Source: Pontibacterium sinense
GTDB taxonomy: Bacteria; Pseudomonadota; Gammaproteobacteria; Pseudomonadales; Balneatricaceae
Assembly (NCBI RefSeq): GCF_015209595.1
Contig: NZ_JADEYS010000003.1
Span: 62,001 to 126,000 of the forward strand
Reading direction: 5' to 3'
Length of the DNA: 64,000 nucleotides
The notes below the pieces were generated by a model that saw only the letters and a list, made by a program, of their open reading frames with translations, had not been told where the DNA came from and searched no databases. This document shows positions 29,045 through 37,692 of this stretch, in pieces; position 1 is the stretch's first letter, and each line of letters begins with the position of its first letter. Both the position numbers and the translations under genes were made by a program.

Positions 29045-30319
29045 ATGATCAGCCAAAATGAAGTTAAGTTATGTGTGCTGGGTTTGGGCTACGTTGGCTT
29101 GCCTCTCGCTGTAGAGTTTGGCGGGCACATGAATACGGTTGGTTATGATATTAATGCTGACCGTGTGGCTGAGTTGCAGGCGGGTTGTGATTCAACTTTG
29201 GAAGTTGAAGCAGAAGAGCTAAAGCGCGCGCATAAGCTGACGTTTTCAGATCAGCTGGCGGCTGTCGCCGATTGTAATGTTTATATTGTCACTGTCCCCA
29301 CGCCTGTCGATGCACATAAACAACCGGATCTCTCTCCATTGCAGAAATCCAGTTTTGCGATTGGCAGTGTATTGAGCAAAGGGGACATTGTTATTTACGA
29401 ATCAACGGTCTACCCAGGGGCAACTGAGGAAGTGTGCATTCCTCAACTGGAAGAGGCCTCCGGTCTGCGTTTTAACATCGATTTCTTCGTTGGATACAGC
29501 CCTGAACGGATTAACCCTGGCGATAAGACACATCGATTGCCGAGTATCGTCAAAGTGACATCAGGCTCGACCCCGGATGTTGCGGACTTTGTAGATGATC
29601 TGTATCAAACGATTATTACCGCAGGTACGCATAAGGCCAGCAGTATTATGGTCGCTGAAGCGTCTAAGGTTATCGAGAATACACAGCGGGACCTGAATAT
29701 CGCGCTGGTGAATGAGTTGGCGATTATCTTCGATAAGGTCGGGATTGATACATTGGAAGTATTAGAGGCCGCGGGGACCAAGTGGAACTTCTTACCCTTC
29801 CGTCCGGGGTTAGTCGGAGGGCATTGTATTGGTGTAGATCCGTACTATCTGACGCATAAGGCTCAGTCATTGGGTTATTTCCCCGATGTTATTCTGGCCG
29901 GTCGTCGTATTAACGATGGCATGGGGCAATATGTTGTATCTTCCATTGTTAAGAAGATGATTGATCGATCTTTACCTATTGCGGGCGCCAGAGCGCTGGT
30001 CTTGGGCCTAAGTTTCAAAGAGAACTGCCCGGACATTCGCAATACCCGCGTTGTGGATATTGTTGAGGAACTTCGCGGATACCACATTGATGTGGATGTA
30101 CATGACCCTTGGGTATCATCAGAGGAAGCAGAGCAGGAGTTTGGTTTGCAGCTGGTTGCTGAGCCACAAGAGGGCCATTATGACGTGATTATACTGGCGG
30201 TTGCTCACAATCAATTTCAAGAGAAAGCGGTTGGGCTGCGTGCTTACGGAAAAGCGCAGCATGTTTTGTATGATGTGAAGGCGGTTCTGCCAAGAGATCA
30301 GGTAGACGGACGTTTGTAG
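29045..30319 (+). CDS. tviB: TviB/WbpO-type UDP-N-acetylhexosamine 6-dehydrogenase
   Basis: Protein of 424 aa: Rossmann [15 protein letters not shown], substrate region [15 protein letters not shown], and the catalytic cysteine in [20 protein letters not shown]. The long [11 protein letters not shown] form is typical of the UDP-GlcNAc/GalNAc (not UDP-glucose) branch, such as Vi antigen TviB and WbpO, which make UDP-acetamido-hexuronic acids for O-antigen or capsule. It is the only + strand gene before the terminator at 30331. Substrate choice is inferred from family resemblance. Confidence 0.88.
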   Translation: MISQNEVKLCVLGLGYVGLPLAVEFGGHMNTVGYDINADRVAELQAGCDSTLEVEAEELKRAHKLTFSDQLAAVADCNVYIVTVPTPVDAHKQPDLSPLQKSSFAIGSVLSKGDIVIYESTVYPGATEEVCIPQLEEASGLRFNIDFFVGYSPERINPGDKTHRLPSIVKVTSGSTPDVADFVDDLYQTIITAGTHKASSIMVAEASKVIENTQRDLNIALVNELAIIFDKVGIDTLEVLEAAGTKWNFLPFRPGLVGGHCIGVDPYYLTHKAQSLGYFPDVILAGRRINDGMGQYVVSSIVKKMIDRSLPIAGARALVLGLSFKENCPDIRNTRVVDIVEELRGYHIDVDVHDPWVSSEEAEQEFGLQLVAEPQEGHYDVIILAVAHNQFQEKAVGLRAYGKAQHVLYDVKAVLPRDQVDGRL

Positions 30320-30330
30320 TTTTTACCCAT

Positions 30331-30361
30331 AAAAAAGGCCGTGTTGATCACGGCCTTTTTT
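30331..30361. terminator. Strong bidirectional intrinsic terminator
   Basis: A-run plus GGCCGTG, loop TTGAT, CACGGCC plus T-run: a 13-bp perfect stem including A/T tails on both sides. It serves both the tviB-type gene (+) and the pseudo-dehydrogenase gene (-), which converge here. Confidence 0.9.
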
Positions 30362-30377
30362 ATGTCTGTGGCATTGC

Positions 30378-31646
30378 CTAAAATGCTTTGCGTCCTATAC
30401 CGTGGTAATGGAATCCGTAATCTTTCATTTCGCCAGGATCATAAACGTTACGTCCATCCAGCAGCAAAGGGCGGCGCATACTGCTAACGATTCTATCGAA
30501 GTCGCGCATACCGTATTCAGGCCACTCGGTAATTAATAGCAAGGCATCAGCGCCATCTGCGGCTTGTTCAGGTGTACTACACAACACCAGGTTGTCCGCG
30601 TTTTTATAGTGTTCCGCCAAGTTTTGCAGCGCAAGTGGGTCATGTACCCGGACTTCTACACCCTGTGCCATGCAGGCATCAATAGTGGCAAGGCTGGGTG
30701 CATTATGAATATCAGCAGTGCCTGACTTGTATGATGCGCCCCAAATAGCAACCTTGCAGCCCTTCAAATTACCTTGGAAGTGTCGCCACAGTTTTCTGAA
30801 CAAGGTTTCTTTCTGTCGCTCGTTGATATCGATAACGGTGCGTAACAGAGAAGAACGGCGTTTTTCTTTCAGGAAGTCGGAAAACAAGAGCAGGTGATCC
30901 GAGAATTTCTCGCCACCAAAGCCACAGCCTGGATTCAGGAAGTGTTTACCAATACGAGTGTCCCCCGCGATAGTGTCGCGCACGGTTTCAATATCGATGC
31001 CCATACTGTCGGCTAGGTTTGCCAGCTCATTGATATAGCTGAGGCGCATCGCCAACATCCCGTTCAGAGCCAATGTCGCAAACTCTGCTTCTTGGGGCGT
31101 CATGATACGAATGCGTTGGTTTGGCCCCATAAGTACGCGCGACATGGCAGTGATTTTGCTGATAGCCCACTGGGAGTCACTACCTATCACCAACTGGTCA
31201 GGATGAATAAAGGATTCCAGTGCGCGCCCCCCGCGCAGAGAGTCAGGGACATAAACCACAGTCCTGTGCTCATCATTACCCAATACGGCATTCAAGCGTG
31301 ATGTTGAGCCTATGCCAAAGATACTTTGGTTGATAAACAGCAGGGGGCCTTCATGACGGGAGGCTACATCGGCTACGATCTTTGCGGCTTCCTCGTATTC
31401 CTGGGACTCTAAGGTCAGCCAGTGAATATCCGCATCTGCGGGAGGATGGAGAGGATCATAACTACGTAATCGGCCAGAATCGAATTGGCTTTGTAACAGA
31501 CCACGCAATCCCGGTTCTGTAACGGAAATTCGGCGACTATCCAGATCATGGGAAGAGATTGGCAAGTATACTGCGTTGCCGGTGCGAGCAAGCACACCCG
31601 CCGCACCCATTGCAGACATGTTGTTGCCATAAATAATAACTTTCAT
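30378..31646 (-). CDS. UDP-glucose dehydrogenase paralogue with degraded active site
   Basis: Protein of 422 aa that clearly shares the UGD/GMD fold over its whole length (RLSYINELANLADSMGIDIE, VAIWGASYKSGTADIHNAPS, LLDGRNVYDPGEMKDYGFHY). The active site is not intact. The Rossmann GxGxxG reads GNNMSA. PEFLKEG of the ugd product reads PDSLRGG. The KYAAN lysine is Thr in [13 protein letters not shown] reads GGEKFSDH, so the catalytic Cys becomes Lys and the Asp becomes His. It is full length without frameshifts, so it appears maintained. It lies 3 bases downstream of pgi and may be a binding or regulatory pseudoenzyme. No function is asserted. Confidence 0.85.
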   Translation of the reverse strand: MKVIIYGNNMSAMGAAGVLARTGNAVYLPISSHDLDSRRISVTEPGLRGLLQSQFDSGRLRSYDPLHPPADADIHWLTLESQEYEEAAKIVADVASRHEGPLLFINQSIFGIGSTSRLNAVLGNDEHRTVVYVPDSLRGGRALESFIHPDQLVIGSDSQWAISKITAMSRVLMGPNQRIRIMTPQEAEFATLALNGMLAMRLSYINELANLADSMGIDIETVRDTIAGDTRIGKHFLNPGCGFGGEKFSDHLLLFSDFLKEKRRSSLLRTVIDINERQKETLFRKLWRHFQGNLKGCKVAIWGASYKSGTADIHNAPSLATIDACMAQGVEVRVHDPLALQNLAEHYKNADNLVLCSTPEQAADGADALLLITEWPEYGMRDFDRIVSSMRRPLLLDGRNVYDPGEMKDYGFHYHGIGRKAF

Positions 31647-31649
31647 AGC

Positions 31650-33302
31650 TTACTTGTCCTGCAGATTAAGAATTTCATTTATCAATGTCAGTGTTGACGG
31701 GTCCATTTTTTGCTCTGTGAGAGAGTTGTTTCCGTGCAAGACCGATAATGTTTCACTTGCCATGACTTTACCCAGCTCTACACCCCATTGATCAAACGGA
31801 TTGATATTCCAGATAACGGATTGTGCAAAAACTTTGTGTTCATACAATGCAATCAGCTGCCCCAGCGCGAATGGCGTCAGCTCATCCAGTAAGATTGTAG
31901 TACTCGGCTGATTACCGTGATATCGCTTGTAGAACGGTACATCATCGGTTGCACTGAGGGCATGATCGCCAAAGGCTAAGACGCGAGACTGAGCGAAGCA
32001 ATTGGATAGCGCCAAGATATGTTGTCTGCGCAGGATTTCACTGCCTTTTTGCTCTTCTATGTCATTGTAACGACGTGCAGGAGCAATAAAATCACACATC
32101 ACCTTTTCGGTGCCTTGATGAAGCAACTGATAAAAAGCGTGTTGTGCATTAGGCCCAATTTCACCCCAGATAATAGGGCAGGTAGCATAGTCCACACTTT
32201 TAAGATCAAGGGTGGTGTTTTTGCCGTTACTTTCCATCTCCAGCTGTTCCAGATAGGCTGGAAATCTGGCAAGGCGACCATCATAAGGCAAAACTGCATG
32301 GGCATGGATATCGAGAAAGTTGATATTCCATATGCCAATCAAAGCCATCAGAACCGGAATGTTTTGCTCCAGCGGGGTTGAACGAAAATGTTCATCCATG
32401 CAGTGTGCGCCGGAAAGCAATTCCCTGAATCGGGTAGAGCCAATCTGTAATGCGATCGGAAAACCGATACAGGACCACATGGAGTAGCGTCCACCGACCC
32501 AGTCCCAAAACAGAAGTTGGTTATCCTCGCTGATACCAAACGAGGTCATTTTTTCAGGATTTGCTGAGATGCCAATGAAATGGTTTTGCAGCACGAGATT
32601 TTCATCCACGTTGCTGCGATCCATAATCCAATCTTTGGCGGTCTCAGCGTTGGCCAATGTATCTAGGGTGGTAAATGATTTCGATGCAATGACAAACAGT
32701 GTTTCGGAAGCATCCAGCTTCTTCAGTAGAAGTGAAAGCTGGCTACCGTCCATAGATGAGACGAAAAACACCTCTAAAGGATGACTGGCGGGGCAAGGGT
32801 AGTCGCACAGTGCACGATTCGTCATCAAGGGGCCTAAATCTGAACCCCCTACGCCGATATGTACAACGTTACGAATCGGTCTTCCGCTGTAACCTCTTGC
32901 CTGTGCGCTGTGAAGACGCTCGACCAGGATTTCCATTTTCTTAAGCTGAGCATGCACATCGACCACGATGTCATGATCATCCAGCTCCAGTGTACGATAG
33001 TCTGGTAAACGTAATGCAGAGTGCAGAGCTGGTCTGTTCTCAAATGTATTGACACGCTGTCCGCTAAAAAGATCTTTAATCTTTTCTTCGAGGTTATTTG
33101 CGTGGGCCAGCTCGGTCAGTAGCCGCAAAGTTTCCGGAACAATCCTTTGTTTGGAAAAGTCGATAAAGAGGTCTTGATTGCGAAATGAGAAGCGCTTATC
33201 GCGAGTCTCGTCATTTTCGAACAAATCGTACAGATGACTTTCTTCTATCGACGTTGAGTGGGTTTTCAACTGCTGCCACTCAGCACTCTGTGTGAGATCC
33301 AT
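31650..33302 (-). CDS. pgi: Pgi, glucose-6-phosphate isomerase
   Basis: Protein of 550 aa, the usual size. The family signatures are NVVHIGVGGSDLGPLM, FVIASKSFTTLDTLANAETAK, FWDWVGGRYSMWSCIGFP and, near the end, FDQWGVELGK. Pgi interconverts glucose-6-P and fructose-6-P in glycolysis, gluconeogenesis and precursor supply for sugar nucleotides. It is 3 bases downstream of galU and probably coupled, so hexose-P and UDP-glucose supply share control. Confidence 0.95.
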   Translation of the reverse strand: MDLTQSAEWQQLKTHSTSIEESHLYDLFENDETRDKRFSFRNQDLFIDFSKQRIVPETLRLLTELAHANNLEEKIKDLFSGQRVNTFENRPALHSALRLPDYRTLELDDHDIVVDVHAQLKKMEILVERLHSAQARGYSGRPIRNVVHIGVGGSDLGPLMTNRALCDYPCPASHPLEVFFVSSMDGSQLSLLLKKLDASETLFVIASKSFTTLDTLANAETAKDWIMDRSNVDENLVLQNHFIGISANPEKMTSFGISEDNQLLFWDWVGGRYSMWSCIGFPIALQIGSTRFRELLSGAHCMDEHFRSTPLEQNIPVLMALIGIWNINFLDIHAHAVLPYDGRLARFPAYLEQLEMESNGKNTTLDLKSVDYATCPIIWGEIGPNAQHAFYQLLHQGTEKVMCDFIAPARRYNDIEEQKGSEILRRQHILALSNCFAQSRVLAFGDHALSATDDVPFYKRYHGNQPSTTILLDELTPFALGQLIALYEHKVFAQSVIWNINPFDQWGVELGKVMASETLSVLHGNNSLTEQKMDPSTLTLINEILNLQDK

Positions 33303-33305
33303 AGG

Positions 33306-34184
33306 TTATACGCTTAACTGCTTAATCAGAGCATGGGTCTGCTCTTTGGTTTCAGGATGTTTCAGGGCGTAATTCAGAACGGCTTCTACGTAACCGGCTT
33401 TATTGCCACAGTCGAAGGTTTTGCCTGACATGCGATACACACTCATGGCTTGCTCTTTCAGCAATGTATCCATGGCATCGGTTAGCTGAATTTCGTCTCC
33501 TGCGCCGGGTTTGGTGTCTTTCAACAGGTCCATAATACGGGCTGGGAAAACGTAACGGCCAACAACCGCAAGGTTAGAGGGAGCGTCTTCGGTGTTAGGT
33601 TTTTCTACGAAACCAACCACTGCTGCACTGGTACCCGCTGCCGGAGCGGTGCTGCAGTCTGCAATACCGTACTTACTGATATCTTCATCAGCAACACGTT
33701 CAACCATCACCTGGGTGGCACTTTCGGTAGAGAAATTTTCGATCATCTGACTAAGATCGTGTGTTTCACCTTCTTCACAATCCACCAAAACATCAGGTAG
33801 AAGAACGGCAAAAGGCTCAGTACCTACTGCTGCTGCTGCACATAAAACCGCATGTCCTAAACCTTTGGCATCAGGTTGACGAATAGCCATGAGAGTTACA
33901 TCAGAAGGCAGAATATCTTTGACCGATTCCAGAATGGCGGTTTTTCCCTTGCGCGCCAGCTCTGCTTCAATTTCGTAATGCTTGTCGAAATGATTTTCAA
34001 TGGCTTCTTTGCCGCTACGGGTAATCAGAATAATTTCTTTGATACCTGCGCGGACCGCTTCTTCTACCACCAATTGAATTGCCGGTTTATCAACAACAGG
34101 CAGCATCTCTTTTGGAATTGCTTTGCTGGCTGGTAGTACACGAGTGCCTAGTCCTGCGACTGGAATCACAGCTTTCCTGACCAT
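33306..34184 (-). CDS. galU: GalU, UTP-glucose-1-phosphate uridylyltransferase
   Basis: About 292 aa: VRKAVIPVAGLGTRVLPASK (nucleotide-binding), KEMLPVVDKPAIQLVVEEAV, and FVEKPNTEDAPSNLAVVGRY. It makes UDP-glucose from UTP and glucose-1-P, feeding Ugd and GalE in this locus. The ATG at 34184 is preferred: GGAG at 34197-34194 lies 9 bases upstream. An ATG at 34199 would add five residues and has no ribosome site. It heads the galU-pgi-pseudo-UGD unit. Confidence 0.95.
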   Translation of the reverse strand: MVRKAVIPVAGLGTRVLPASKAIPKEMLPVVDKPAIQLVVEEAVRAGIKEIILITRSGKEAIENHFDKHYEIEAELARKGKTAILESVKDILPSDVTLMAIRQPDAKGLGHAVLCAAAAVGTEPFAVLLPDVLVDCEEGETHDLSQMIENFSTESATQVMVERVADEDISKYGIADCSTAPAAGTSAAVVGFVEKPNTEDAPSNLAVVGRYVFPARIMDLLKDTKPGAGDEIQLTDAMDTLLKEQAMSVYRMSGKTFDCGNKAGYVEAVLNYALKHPETKEQTHALIKQLSV

Positions 34185-34217
34185 TAAAAAATACTCCATT
34201 TGTAAGCGGTTCTAGCC

Positions 34218-34246
34218 ATAGTATGCATTGTTTCAACCGCGTTAAA
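34218..34246 (-). promoter_or_regulatory. Candidate galU promoter
   Basis: On the - strand TTTAAC (34246-34241), 17-nt spacer, TACTAT (34223-34218). Moderate match to sigma-70 boxes with ideal spacing, 34 bases before the galU ATG. Confidence 0.4.
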
Positions 34247-34384
34247 GAGGGTTTACGTAAAAAAAAAACAATCTTGATCTAGGTTACAGAAAACGCCATG
34301 TTTAAACGGTTGTTTAAGCCGCATAAACGTACCATGTTTCTAATAGCGGATTCTAGTGTGAGAATAATCAAAGGATATTACAGC

Positions 34385-34462
34385 ATGGTTGATTCGGGCA
34401 TAAGGCTACTATTGGTCGTGTTTTTCAACGCTGTGATGATGAGCGAATACTATGAGAAATAA
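34385..34462 (+). CDS. Candidate 25-aa membrane peptide
   Basis: ATG-started ORF of 25 codons: MVDSGIRLLLVVFFNAVMM followed by SEYYEK. Residues about 6-19 are strongly hydrophobic, enough for a short membrane helix, with a charged C-terminus. AAGGA lies 9 bases upstream. It is isolated in the galU/galE gap and not an overlap of a known gene. Small membrane peptides are common but easily missed; chance ORFs of this length are also common. Confidence 0.35.
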   Translation: MVDSGIRLLLVVFFNAVMMSEYYEK

Positions 34463-34515
34463 TAAGATTCATTGAAGAATTTTGATATTGACTGAATGCT
34501 GAAAGCTTAAGGGTT

Positions 34516-34544
34516 TTCTAAGCGAGATCATTAACCGCTATAAT
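34516..34544 (+). promoter_or_regulatory. Candidate galE promoter
   Basis: TTCTAA at 34516-34521, 17-nt spacer, perfect TATAAT at 34539-34544, 41 bases before the galE ATG. Good -10, weak -35. Confidence 0.5.
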
Positions 34545-34585
34545 CACATACAAGATTAATCTGTATTAAGGCAGGTAAACGTTAC

Positions 34586-35617
34586 ATGAACATACTCGTT
34601 ACTGGTGGTGCCGGTTACATTGGAAGTCACACTGTGGTGCAGCTGCTGGATGCAGGTCATCGGGTTACGGTGCTGGATAATCTATGTAACAGTAACCTAG
34701 AAGTATTTAACAGGGTTGAACGAATTTGTGGTCAACGCCCGGCATTTATTGAGGGTGATATCCGTGATTCTGAGTTGGTGGCTAAAACGCTTAAAGATGC
34801 TCAAGTTGATTCAGTGATTCATTTTGCTGGATTAAAGGCCGTCGGCGAATCGGTAGAGATGCCGATTGAGTATTATCAGAATAACGTACAAGGGTCGTTA
34901 ACGTTATTTGATGAGATGCGAAAGGCGGGTTGTAAACGTTTGGTATTTAGTTCGTCTGCAACGGTCTACGGCAATCCTGAACAGGTGCCGATTACTGAGA
35001 GTATGCCGCTTTCGGCGACCAACCCTTACGGTCAGTCCAAGTTAATGATTGAAGAAATACTGCGAGATATAGCTGTATCAGATGATGAGTGGGAGATAGC
35101 GCTGCTGCGTTACTTTAACCCTGTAGGTGCTCATCCAAGCGGTCTTATAGGTGAAGATCCCTCCGGTATCCCTAATAACCTGATGCCTTATGTTGCCCAG
35201 GTTGCGGCAGGGCAACTGCGTCAGTTAAAAGTTTTTGGTTCTGATTACGATACCGCTGATGGTACGGGTGTGCGTGACTATATTCATGTGCAGGATCTGG
35301 CGGCCGGTCACCTAAAGGCGCTGGATGCACTGAACCCCGGGCATGGGTGTGCGGCCTACAACTTGGGAACGGGTAAGGGATATTCTGTTCTGGATGTGGT
35401 GAAGACCTTCGCAAAGATATCTGGAAGAGATATTCCTTATGAGATTGCACCACGCAGAACTGGGGATATTGCTACCTGTTTTGCGGATCCTGCATTCAGT
35501 GAAGAAAAACTTCAATGGCGCGCAGAATTTGGTATTGAAGAGATGATTCGTGATCACTGGAACTGGCAGAAAGAAAACCCGCGTGGGTTTAAGGATGTGG
35601 CCTGTTCGTTCAAATAA
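34586..35617 (+). CDS. galE: GalE, UDP-glucose 4-epimerase
   Basis: Protein of 343 aa in the extended SDR family: NAD motif GGAGYIGSH at residues 7-15, SSSATVYGNPEQVP, catalytic YxxxK in NPYGQSKLMIEE, and GTGVRDYIHVQDLAAGH. It interconverts UDP-glucose and UDP-galactose (some members also the N-acetyl forms) for envelope polysaccharides. It is a single + strand gene between its promoter and a strong terminator. Confidence 0.94.
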   Translation: MNILVTGGAGYIGSHTVVQLLDAGHRVTVLDNLCNSNLEVFNRVERICGQRPAFIEGDIRDSELVAKTLKDAQVDSVIHFAGLKAVGESVEMPIEYYQNNVQGSLTLFDEMRKAGCKRLVFSSSATVYGNPEQVPITESMPLSATNPYGQSKLMIEEILRDIAVSDDEWEIALLRYFNPVGAHPSGLIGEDPSGIPNNLMPYVAQVAAGQLRQLKVFGSDYDTADGTGVRDYIHVQDLAAGHLKALDALNPGHGCAAYNLGTGKGYSVLDVVKTFAKISGRDIPYEIAPRRTGDIATCFADPAFSEEKLQWRAEFGIEEMIRDHWNWQKENPRGFKDVACSFK

Positions 35618-35640
35618 ATAGTAAAAGTAATCTGGAATGT

Positions 35641-35667
35641 AAAAAGCCCCGGTTAAGGGGCTTTTTT
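35641..35667. terminator. Strong bidirectional intrinsic terminator
   Basis: AAAAAGCCCC, loop GGTTAA, GGGGC then a T-run: a 10-bp stem. It ends galE (+) and the converging ugd (-). Confidence 0.9.
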
Positions 35668-35689
35668 ATGTTGAAATGTATGTAACGAA

Positions 35690-37036
35690 TTATTGATCGT
35701 CTGAGTTAACGCTCTCGCCACGACCAATGCCGTAGTATGCGATACCCTGCTCTTTCATTCGGATCGGATCATATAAGTTACGACCATCAAAGATCGCAGC
35801 AGAGGTGAGCGATTCCTTGATAACCTCAAAATCAGGTGCGTAGAACTCTTTCCATTCGGTGCAAATCGCCAGTGCGTCAGCACCTTGTAGCGCAGCTTCC
35901 TTGGTGCCTGCCAGTAGCAAGTCGTTTCGATTACCGTAAAGACGCTGTGCTTCGTTCATAGCTTCAGGATCAAATGCTTGCACTTTTGCTCCAGCTTCCC
36001 AGAGGGCTTCCATCAATACCCGGCTTGTTGCTTCACGCATATCATCTGTATTGGGTTTGAATGAGAGGCCCCATACAGCAATGGTTTTGCCTGTTAGATC
36101 GGCACCAAAGTGTTTCTGCAAATTGCTGAAGATTTTGGTTTTCTGGCTGTAGTTGATTGCTTCAACTGCTTCCAGAAGGCGAGGCTGATAGTCAACGCCG
36201 TGTGCGGTGCGTACCAGCGCCTGCACATCTTTCGGGAAGCATGAGCCACCGTAACCCGCACCTGGATAAATAAAGCTGTAGCCGATGCGAGAGTCCGAGC
36301 CAATACCTACGCGTACTTTTTCAATATCAGCGCCTAATTTCTCGGATAAGTTCGCCAGCTCATTCATAAAAGAGATTTTGGTTGCTAGCATGCAGTTTGC
36401 TGCATACTTGGTCAGCTCTGCTGAGCGAACATCCATAACGATCATGCGATTGCGACTACGGCTGAAAGGGTCGTAAAGCTCATGCATGACTTCTTCAACA
36501 TCTGGGTTGTCTGTACCAATCACGATTCGATCAGGCTTCATGCAGTCTTCAATTGCAGAGCCTTCTTTCAGGAATTCTGGGTTGGAAACGACATCAAATG
36601 TTAAATCGGAACCGCGTTCATCAAGTGTTGTTTGTAGCTGGTGGCTCACTCGATCCGCTGTGCCGACAGGGACTGTTGATTTATCAACAACAATACGAGG
36701 TTCTTTCATATATGTAGCGATGGTCTTCGCTACGGCCAGAACATATTTAAGGTCGGCTGAACCGTCTTCATCGGGTGGTGTGCCTACAGCGATGAATTGC
36801 ACTTTCCCGTGTTCTACTCCTTCTTGCGCATCCGTGGTGAAGAGTAGTCGACCTGCCGCATAGTTTTTCTCAACTAGAGGCGTTAGGCCAGGTTCGTAAA
36901 TTGGAATTATTCCCTGTTTCAGATTGCTAATCTTGGCTTCATCAACGTCAACGCAGACTACTTCATGACCCAACTCCGCAAAGATGGTGGCCTGCACTAA
37001 GCCAACGTATCCAATACCAAAAACTGTAACTTTCAT
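35690..37036 (-). CDS. ugd: Ugd, UDP-glucose 6-dehydrogenase
   Basis: Protein of 448 aa with an intact active site: Rossmann [26 protein letters not shown] and the catalytic cysteine in [16 protein letters not shown]. It oxidises UDP-glucose to UDP-glucuronate with NAD for acidic exopolysaccharide or lipid A sugars. It is the functional counterpart of the degraded paralogue 4 kb away. It stands alone, with a 514-base AT-rich gap upstream. Confidence 0.95.
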   Translation of the reverse strand: MKVTVFGIGYVGLVQATIFAELGHEVVCVDVDEAKISNLKQGIIPIYEPGLTPLVEKNYAAGRLLFTTDAQEGVEHGKVQFIAVGTPPDEDGSADLKYVLAVAKTIATYMKEPRIVVDKSTVPVGTADRVSHQLQTTLDERGSDLTFDVVSNPEFLKEGSAIEDCMKPDRIVIGTDNPDVEEVMHELYDPFSRSRNRMIVMDVRSAELTKYAANCMLATKISFMNELANLSEKLGADIEKVRVGIGSDSRIGYSFIYPGAGYGGSCFPKDVQALVRTAHGVDYQPRLLEAVEAINYSQKTKIFSNLQKHFGADLTGKTIAVWGLSFKPNTDDMREATSRVLMEALWEAGAKVQAFDPEAMNEAQRLYGNRNDLLLAGTKEAALQGADALAICTEWKEFYAPDFEVIKESLTSAAIFDGRNLYDPIRMKEQGIAYYGIGRGESVNSDDQ

Positions 37037-37550
37037 TCTATTTCCTTAACAACGACAAAGGTGTGAAGGCCATGCCTCTACAGACGCGAAACCATATTTA
37101 AATTCGACAGAGGATCAAAACTATATCGGTGCTCGCCCCAACGCAATGCATATATTCTACGGTTGTAGTCCAGCCTGCAAGTGAGAAAAGCCAAGATATT
37201 GATCTAGCGTATCACTTCAAATTACCAGCTGCATGTGTAAATTCTATGTCATGTTATACAGAGGAGAATTTAATAATCGAATGAAAACTCATTAAATTAA
37301 CTTTCTGCATTAACTTGTAGTGGAGTTTTATCTTTATATTCGCACTGGTGTGGCTTGAATGAATGATGAATGGCAGATGGTATGGTTCGAAGAACGAAAA
37401 ATATAAATAATATGGAGTGGATAGGATAAGAGTATAAAAAATACATTATATTGATGAATGCATGCTTTAAATGCATGAGAACAAGAAGCTTGCGTTCAGG
37501 GGCATGAGCTTAGATAAGCACTGATGGGGAAATAAATGACGTAACAGGAG
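37037..37550. other. AT-rich intergenic region between ugd and tRNA-Ile2
   Basis: 514 bases, clearly richer in A+T than the flanks. It must contain the ugd promoter (- strand); TATAGT-like sequence lies near 37125, without a well-spaced -35. Two ATGCAT palindromes flank CTTTAA near 37461. Only ORFs of about 15 codons occur. No integrase, transposase remnant or tRNA duplicate was seen. Confidence 0.55.
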
Positions 37551-37627
<77 letters not shown>

Positions 37628-37637
37628 GAAAAGCGAG

Positions 37638-37667
37638 GCCAATGATACCCTGATAGATATCATTGGC
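37638..37667 (-). terminator. Perfect 10-bp stem-loop after rpoD
   Basis: GCCAATGATA, 10-nt loop, TATCATTGGC, lying between the rpoD stop and tRNA-Ile2. Reading the - strand, CTCGCTTTT follows, a weak U-tract. Likely an inefficient rpoD terminator. The same bases form part of a candidate tRNA promoter. Confidence 0.5.
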
Positions 37668-37671
37668 GCAA
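37642..37671 (-). promoter_or_regulatory. Candidate tRNA-Ile2 promoter
   Basis: On the - strand TTGCGC (37671-37666), 18-nt spacer, TATCAT (37647-37642); transcription would begin about 10 bases before the tRNA 5' end. Matches 4/6 and 5/6 to sigma-70 boxes. Confidence 0.4.
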
Positions 37672-37692
37672 TACGCTGAATTAAAAGGAAAA

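Larger units (their letters stand above)
34200..34585. other. galU/galE intergenic region
   Basis: A 386-base AT-rich divergent gap. It holds a candidate galU promoter (- strand), a 25-codon ORF with a ribosome site (34385-34462), an A-run of about ten bases near 34259, and a candidate galE promoter near 34539. The A-tracts could bend DNA. No repeat or larger gene is visible. Confidence 0.6.

Noticed and set aside
36486-36863. 125-codon + strand ORF inside ugd
   Set aside because: Antisense to a fully conserved enzyme; Ser/Thr/Arg-rich translation typical of a shadow frame.
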